33,994 bases of DNA, from assembly GCA_011390635.1 (NCBI GenBank), contig JAABSA010000037.1:1-33994 (forward strand). Direction: 5' to 3'. The position numbers and the translations under genes are program-made. Positions 29,498 through 33,994 of the stretch are shown in pieces (the first letter of the stretch is position 1; every line of letters starts with the position of its first letter). The notes beneath the pieces are model-generated. The model saw nothing but the letters and a program-made list of their open reading frames with translations, had not been told where the DNA came from and did not search any database. Origin of the DNA: Desulfotignum sp. GTDB lineage: Bacteria > Desulfobacterota > Desulfobacteria > Desulfobacterales > Desulfobacteraceae.

Positions 29498-30730
29498 ATG
29501 CCCCGCAGATGCACACTTATTCCCATGCTGATGATCATAGTGTTACCGTTCCTGCTTACTTTTTCCCTCCCGGCCCGGGCTCCCGGTGACACCCTGCGTA
29601 AAACCCCTTTTGCCCAAATCCAGGAACAGGCCCGGGGCACTCAGGTCAGGTGGTATATGTTCGGGGGATGGGCCCATGTCAACTCCTGGGTGGACACCTA
29701 TGTGGCAAAAGAGATGAAAAAGCGCCATGATATCGACCTGGTAAGGGTACCCATGGATGCCGGCGTATTTATCAACAAGCTGCTCAACGAAAAAGCTGCC
29801 GGCAGAAAAACAGGCAGCATAGACCTGCTCTGGATCAATGGAGAAAACTTTAAAAACGCAAGAGAAGCAGACCTGCTGTTCGGCCCTTTTGCAGGCAGCC
29901 TGCCCAATGTACAAAAATATGTGGATCCTGACAGCATTACCCATGATTTCGGGTTTCCTGTGGCAGGGTATGAAGCCCCCTTCGGCCGGGCCCAGTTTGT
30001 GTTTGAATACGACACAGCCAGGATACAGGACCCGCCGAAAACCATTGCTGAACTCAAGGCCTGGATCATGGCACACCCCGGTTCCTTTACCTATCCCCAG
30101 CCCCCGGACTTCACCGGTTCTGCCTTTATCCGCCATGTTTTCTATGCTGTCACCGGTGGCCATGAACAATACATGGCCGGGTGGGATCCGGACCTGTTCG
30201 CCCAAAAAGCACCCCTGCTCTGGGACTGGCTCAATGAGATTGCACCGTTTTTGTGGCAGAAAGGGCAGACTTATCCCAAAGACAGTGCATTTTTAGACAC
30301 CCTTTTTTCCAGGGGGGAGGCGGCATTCAGCATGTCCTACCACCCGCCCCATGCCCAGAACCTGATCCTGCAGAAAGCGTATCCTGAAACTGTAAAAACC
30401 TTTGTCCTGGATGACGGCAGCATATTCAACACCCATTTCACCGCCATCCCCTTTAACGCCCCCAACAAGGCCGGGGCCATGGTGCTGGCTGATTTTCTCA
30501 TCTCCGTGGATGCCCAGCTGTCCAAATACATACCGGAAAACTGGGGGGATTTTCCCGCTTTGGACATGGACCGGCTGTCTGCACAGGAGAAAAGCCGTTT
30601 CCAGGCTGTAGACCTGGGATCCGCCACCCTGCAGCCAGGTCAGCTGGCAGCTGTGGCGGTTCCCGAAATCCCGGCTGCCTATCTGGAAGCACTGGAACAG
30701 GGCTGGAAGGAACATGTCCTGGACAAATAA
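29498..30730 (+). CDS. ABC transporter substrate-binding protein, YnjB-like
   Basis: Encodes 410 residues. A signal peptide (about 1-27, 'LMIIVLPFLLTFSLPARA') sends it to the periplasm. The mature protein resembles E. coli YnjB: 'VRWYMFGGWAHVNSWVDTYV', 'LNEKAAGRKTGSIDLLWING', 'ENFKNAREADLLFGPFAGSL' and 'HPGSFTYPQPPDFTGSAFIR'. YnjB-type proteins are class II-like binding proteins related to thiamine, iron and polyamine binders; the ligand of YnjB itself is not firmly established. The start at 29498 has AAAGGAG and gives a proper signal peptide; the frame opening at 29447 would not. Its end overlaps the first permease by 17 nt. Confidence 0.85.
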   Translation: MPRRCTLIPMLMIIVLPFLLTFSLPARAPGDTLRKTPFAQIQEQARGTQVRWYMFGGWAHVNSWVDTYVAKEMKKRHDIDLVRVPMDAGVFINKLLNEKAAGRKTGSIDLLWINGENFKNAREADLLFGPFAGSLPNVQKYVDPDSITHDFGFPVAGYEAPFGRAQFVFEYDTARIQDPPKTIAELKAWIMAHPGSFTYPQPPDFTGSAFIRHVFYAVTGGHEQYMAGWDPDLFAQKAPLLWDWLNEIAPFLWQKGQTYPKDSAFLDTLFSRGEAAFSMSYHPPHAQNLILQKAYPETVKTFVLDDGSIFNTHFTAIPFNAPNKAGAMVLADFLISVDAQLSKYIPENWGDFPALDMDRLSAQEKSRFQAVDLGSATLQPGQLAAVAVPEIPAAYLEALEQGWKEHVLDK

Positions 30731-31595
30731 CAGGTCAGGCAGACTGGTTTCAGGGCTTGCCCCCCTTTTGCTGCCTTACCTGGTGCTGTTCTGCGGCGGG
30801 GTGATGCTGACAATCTGCCAGTCCTTTGGTGTTTTCACCCCCCTGCCCCATGCAGGTGCGGCCTTTGATGCCTATGCCAAAATCCTGACTGACCCGGCAT
30901 TTTTCACCTCTTTCTGGTTTTCTCTGGGGGTGGCAATGGTGTCTGCCTTCTGCGCGGTGGCAGCCGGCGCCTTTCTGGCCTACCGGGTCTGGCAGTTGCC
31001 GGCAAAGCTGGCCAATGCCGCCCTGATCTACAAAATCCCCCTGATCCTGCCCCATATTTCCGTGGCGTTTGTGGTGCTGGTCTTCTGGAGTCCTTCAGGC
31101 ATACTGGCTTCAATGGCCCATTCTCTGGGATTTATCCAGACCATGCAGGATTTTCCCAATATTTTGTATTCCGGATGGGGGCTGGGCATGGTCCTGGCCT
31201 ATACCCTGAAAGGCACCCCCTTTGCCATGCTGCTGGTACTGGCCCTGCTGGTGCGGTTCGATGTCCGGCAGATCCAGACAGCAGCCATGCTCGGTGCATC
31301 AGGGGTGCGCATCTTTTTTTCCATTGTGCTGCCCCGGATGGCACCTGCCATGCACACCAGCTTCATCATTTTGTTTTTGTACGGTTTCGGGGCCTTTGAC
31401 ATCCCGTTTGTTCTGGGCGAAAGCCGGCCGGGCATGCTGAGCATCCATGTGTACAATCTGTATTTCAAGCATGACCTTGCCAGGCGGCCCGAAGCCATGG
31501 CCATTTTAACCATGATGTTCTTTTTTGCCGTCATCTTCATCATTGCCTATTCCAAAATTGTCCAGCGCCTGGATAACGGGGTACGAAAATTATGA
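30714..31595 (+). CDS. ABC transporter permease (YnjC N-half-like)
   Basis: Encodes 293 residues with six predicted membrane helices and the BPD-transport EAA loop 'AAMLGASGVRIFFSIVLPRM' (about 196-215), which docks on the ATPase. It aligns in kind with the first half of YnjC, which in E. coli is a single fused permease; here the two halves are separate genes. The start at 30714 has AAGGA upstream and lies inside the end of the binding-protein gene (17-nt overlap). It overlaps the second permease by 4 nt (ATGA), so all three are translationally coupled. Confidence 0.9.
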   Translation: MSWTNNRSGRLVSGLAPLLLPYLVLFCGGVMLTICQSFGVFTPLPHAGAAFDAYAKILTDPAFFTSFWFSLGVAMVSAFCAVAAGAFLAYRVWQLPAKLANAALIYKIPLILPHISVAFVVLVFWSPSGILASMAHSLGFIQTMQDFPNILYSGWGLGMVLAYTLKGTPFAMLLVLALLVRFDVRQIQTAAMLGASGVRIFFSIVLPRMAPAMHTSFIILFLYGFGAFDIPFVLGESRPGMLSIHVYNLYFKHDLARRPEAMAILTMMFFFAVIFIIAYSKIVQRLDNGVRKL

Positions 31596-32377
31596 AGCAT
31601 ACCGTTACACTGCTTTTTCTGGTGCTGTTTTTTGCTGTGCCTGCAGGGGTGCTGGTGCTCATCAGCCTGGCACCGGGATGGCGGTTCCCGGATGTCTGGC
31701 CTGCAGCGTTTTCTTTTTCCGGCATTGCATTTTTCCTTCAGCAAAAAGAACAGATCCTTTCCTCTCTGGCCTCCTCTTTTGTGTTTTCCCTGCTCACGGT
31801 GGGGGTCACCTTTTTCATGTGCCTTGTGCCGGCTGCGGTTTTTGCCAGAAACGATTTTACGGGAAAAGCAGTTCTGGAGGGGCTTCTGCTCACCCCGGCA
31901 CTGGTGCCGCCCATGACATTTGCCATGGGACTGCACTATTTTTTCATCAAGCTGTCTGTAGCAGACACCCTGCCCGGGGTGGTGCTTATCCTGGCCATAT
32001 TCAGCTATCCCTATATGTTCCGTGCCCTTGTGGCAGGATTCCAGGCCATGGGCGAACACTACCGCATCTGTGCCCGCAACCTGGGGGCAGGGCCTTTTTT
32101 GATATTGTGGCAGGTGGAACTGCCCCTGCTCATGCCGGCAGTAGTTGCCGGTGGCAGTGTGGTCTTTCTTGTGGCATTTTCAGAATATTTTCTGGTATTT
32201 CTCATGGGTGGCGGCAGGGTGGCATCCTTCACCGGCATGCTGATGCCGCTTTTGGCTTCCTCCAACCGGTCCCTGGCAGCTGTCCTGACCCTGATTTTTC
32301 TGCTGCTGCCTGTGGGCCTGTTTTTTATCCTGGATCTGTCTGTGATGCGCAGCTTTCGCAAAAAAGGCATGGCCTGA
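31592..32377 (+). CDS. ABC transporter permease (YnjC C-half-like)
   Basis: Encodes 261 residues, six predicted membrane helices and the EAA-loop equivalent 'ICARNLGAGPFLILWQVELP' (about 154-173). It forms the heterodimeric channel with the preceding permease. Helices are Phe- and Leu-rich. The ATG overlaps the previous stop codon in ATGA. It is the last gene of the kinase-importer operon; no clear terminator follows, but a hairpin region at 32432-32464 separates it from the ferredoxin gene. Confidence 0.9.
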   Translation: MKHTVTLLFLVLFFAVPAGVLVLISLAPGWRFPDVWPAAFSFSGIAFFLQQKEQILSSLASSFVFSLLTVGVTFFMCLVPAAVFARNDFTGKAVLEGLLLTPALVPPMTFAMGLHYFFIKLSVADTLPGVVLILAIFSYPYMFRALVAGFQAMGEHYRICARNLGAGPFLILWQVELPLLMPAVVAGGSVVFLVAFSEYFLVFLMGGGRVASFTGMLMPLLASSNRSLAAVLTLIFLLLPVGLFFILDLSVMRSFRKKGMA

Positions 32378-32431
32378 CCCAGGACACTGCCCATTCCTTC
32401 TGAAGGATCTAAATGCCTGCATTTTCAGGGC

Positions 32432-32464
32432 GGCAGTGAATATGAATTTTGTTCATATCCTGCC
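32432..32464. promoter_or_regulatory. Two-part dyad before the ferredoxin/oxidoreductase genes
   Basis: GGCAG (32432-32436), ATATGAA (32440-32446), loop TTTTG, TTCATAT (32452-32458), CTGCC (32460-32464): both arm pairs are perfect. No T-tract follows, so it looks more like an operator or leader element than a terminator. The stretch 32378-32558 otherwise holds no gene. Confidence 0.4.
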
Positions 32465-32558
32465 ATGAAAACAATGCGTTATACATCCCTGTCCAAAATA
32501 TGCTATGGTGCGGACAAGGTCAAAAAAAGTCAACCATTCAAGCCAAGGAGAACCAGGG

Positions 32559-32936
32559 ATGACACTATCATTCAACCATGAAACCTGTTCCGGGTGCAGG
32601 GCCTGTGAACTGGTGTGTTCATTGCAGAATCTGAAAATCATCAATCCGTCCAAAGCCATGCTGCGGGTCATGCCCCGGTTTCCCGATCCCGGCATTTTTG
32701 AGGTGGCCATCTGCAACCAGTGCGGGGCATGTGCCGAAGCCTGTCCCACCGGGGCCATCCACCTGGCCAAGGGCACCTGGCGCATTGACATGAAAAAATG
32801 TGACAGGTGCCTGGCATGTGTTTCCGCCTGCCCGGAAAATGTGATGCAGGTGGATGATGACGGCATGCCCTACAAATGCATCAACTGCCGGCAGTGCGTG
32901 GAGGTGTGTCCCCGGGATGCACTGCATTTCAACTAG
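32559..32936 (+). CDS. Four-[4Fe-4S] ferredoxin, electron partner of the oxidoreductase
   Basis: Encodes 125 residues with 16 cysteines in four CxxCxxCxxxC groups: 'CSGCRACELVC' (10-20), 'CNQCGACAEACP', 'CDRCLACVSACP' and 'CINCRQCVEVCP', so four [4Fe-4S] clusters in the DmsB/HybA-like pairing pattern. It has no signal peptide and should be cytoplasmic. Such proteins are commonly encoded next to aldehyde:ferredoxin oxidoreductases, shuttling electrons from aldehyde oxidation to other partners. AAGGAG lies eight nt before the ATG at 32559; the frame opening at 32505 has no ribosome site. The next gene starts 18 nt downstream with its own GGAGG, so the two are co-transcribed. Confidence 0.92.
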   Translation: MTLSFNHETCSGCRACELVCSLQNLKIINPSKAMLRVMPRFPDPGIFEVAICNQCGACAEACPTGAIHLAKGTWRIDMKKCDRCLACVSACPENVMQVDDDGMPYKCINCRQCVEVCPRDALHFN

Positions 32937-32954
32937 AAAAATCGGAGGACCATC

Positions 32955-33994
32955 ATGTTATACGGATATGCAGGACACACCCTCAGGATCGATCTAAGCA
33001 GCGGTAATATTGAAAAACAACCCTTGAAACAGGAATGGGTCGACGAATTTATCGGGGGCCGGGGATTCACCGCCAAAATTCTGTACGATGAAAACCCGCC
33101 CGGCGCAGACCCCTTAGGGCCGGAGAACCGGTTTGTCATTGCCATGGGGCCGTTGAGCGGCCTGTTTGTCCCGGCGGCCGGCAAAACCCATTTTGCCGCA
33201 AAATCCCCTGCCACGGGCGGATACGGCGACAGCAACATGGGCGGACATTTCGGGGTGACCATGAAATACGCCGGGTATGATGTCACCATATTAAAGGGAC
33301 AGGCCAAAGATCCTTCCTATATCTTCATTGACAACGACACAGTGGAGATCCGGCCTGCAGGGCATCTGTGGGGCAAAGGCTCCACTGCCGTGGAAGAGAT
33401 CCTGAAAAATGATCTGGGACAGGAATTTCAGGTTTTGACCATCGGCGAGGCTGGGGAGCGCATGGTCAACTTTGCCTGCATCTCCCATGATTTCGGGCGC
33501 CAGGCAGGCCGCACCGGCATCGGCGCGGTCCTGGGATCCAAAAACATCAAGGCCATTGCCGTGCGCGGCACCAAAGACATCCCGGTATTCGACCCCAAAG
33601 GTCTGCTCAAAAAAGGCAAACAAACCTATGCCGCCTGCCGGGAAAAACCCGGGTTCAAGGGCTGGACCCCGGAAGGCACCGCCGGCATCACCAACTGGTG
33701 CAATGATGTGGGGGCCCTGCCCACCCGCAACTTTGCCACCTCCCATTTTGATGCAGCCGATAAGATCAACGGCAAAGCCATTCTGGATGAACTGAAAATC
33801 ACGGACAAGGGGTGTTTTTCCTGCCCCATCCCCTGCGGCAAATACGGCCTTGCAAAAACCGCCCTGGGTAATAAATATGTGGAAGGCCCGGAATATGAAA
33901 CCCTGGCCCTGGTGGGCAGCAACTGCGAACTTTCCGACATCCATGCCGTGGCCCATGTCAACTGGGTGTGCGACGAACTGGGACTGGATACCTG
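32955..33994 (+). CDS. Tungsten-type aldehyde:ferredoxin oxidoreductase, cut by window edge
   Basis: 346 codons are visible from ATG (GGAGG upstream); the gene continues beyond the window. The family oxidises aldehydes to carboxylates, or reduces acids in reverse, at a W or Mo bis-pterin site with one [4Fe-4S] cluster. The start 'MLYGYAGHTLRIDLSSGNIE', then 'FIGGRGFTAKILYDE', 'KSPATGGYGDSNMGG', 'RQAGRTGIGAVLGSKNIKA', are classical AOR N-domain sequence. Cluster ligands C287-x2-C290-x3-C294 ('CFSCPIPCG') are seen; a fourth Cys is expected beyond the edge. Partnered with the ferredoxin just upstream. Aldehyde specificity cannot be told. Confidence 0.96.
   Translation, partial: MLYGYAGHTLRIDLSSGNIEKQPLKQEWVDEFIGGRGFTAKILYDENPPGADPLGPENRFVIAMGPLSGLFVPAAGKTHFAAKSPATGGYGDSNMGGHFGVTMKYAGYDVTILKGQAKDPSYIFIDNDTVEIRPAGHLWGKGSTAVEEILKNDLGQEFQVLTIGEAGERMVNFACISHDFGRQAGRTGIGAVLGSKNIKAIAVRGTKDIPVFDPKGLLKKGKQTYAACREKPGFKGWTPEGTAGITNWCNDVGALPTRNFATSHFDAADKINGKAILDELKITDKGCFSCPIPCGKYGLAKTALGNKYVEGPEYETLALVGSNCELSDIHAVAHVNWVCDELGLDT

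Noticed and set aside
29498-30730. Tungstate-binding protein TupA, given the neighbouring AOR
   Set aside because: The protein is about 410 residues and YnjB-like, not the shorter TupA/WtpA type, and lacks their sequence features.

Overview
The window reads as chromosome from a Gram-negative, strictly anaerobic, sulfate-reducer-like bacterium of the Desulfobacterota, probably Desulfobacterales. This is an inference from gene content: a tungsten-type aldehyde:ferredoxin oxidoreductase with a four-cluster ferredoxin, a DUF3786 protein, a secreted FmdE-family protein, an N-terminally Fe-S-fused FAD oxidase, flavin-dependent thymidylate synthase, and a TonB machine with an outer-membrane receptor. 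No rRNA, tRNA, CRISPR array, complete insertion sequence or integrase was seen.

Layout. 1-2.7 kb: three small heat-shock proteins (minus strand) back-to-back with a short J-domain co-chaperone (plus). 2.7-6.85 kb: a four-gene two-component operon (hybrid kinase, lone receiver, membrane kinase, OmpR-type regulator). 7.2-8.0 kb: a 53-residue four-cysteine protein convergent with thyX. 8.3-9.8 kb: an exported di-haem MauG/CCP-like cytochrome ending in a strong hairpin. 10-13.9 kb: a three-gene operon (Fe-S/FAD oxidase, thioester-reductase-like SDR, UbiE-type methyltransferase) behind a good promoter whose -10 lies in a 16-bp perfect palindrome. 13.96-19.7 kb (minus): a complete TonB2-type energy-transduction operon (DUF3450, TtpC, ExbB2, ExbD2, TonB2, TPR protein), with a terminator-like hairpin in its leader. 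19.9-22.2 kb: a methyltransferase divergent from a TetR-Zn/HTH-DUF3786 operon, with two operator-like dyads between them. 22.2-22.95 kb: a gene-free stretch holding a decayed HigA antitoxin, a terminator and a hairpin-rich leader. 22.96-26.4 kb: secreted FmdE-like protein plus TonB-dependent receptor. 26.4-26.75 kb: remnants of a TrmO/TsaA gene and of another receptor C-terminus. 26.86 kb: a cold-shock protein. 27.4-32.4 kb: an APH-type kinase with a YnjBCD-like ABC importer (ATPase, binding protein, two permeases). 32.6 kb to the end: ferredoxin and the first 346 codons of an aldehyde:ferredoxin oxidoreductase cut by the window edge.

How parts may work together. The TonB2/TtpC complex in the inner membrane could energise the receptor about 3 kb away, whose partner is the exported FmdE-like protein; together these look like a complete uptake route for an unidentified chelate or cofactor. 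The kinase and YnjBCD-like importer look like an import-and-phosphorylate salvage module. The ferredoxin and oxidoreductase form an electron-transfer pair. The points most worth following are the structured leader before the FmdE/receptor pair (22637-22908), the hairpin inside the TonB2 leader, and the 10-13.9 kb operon of unknown product.
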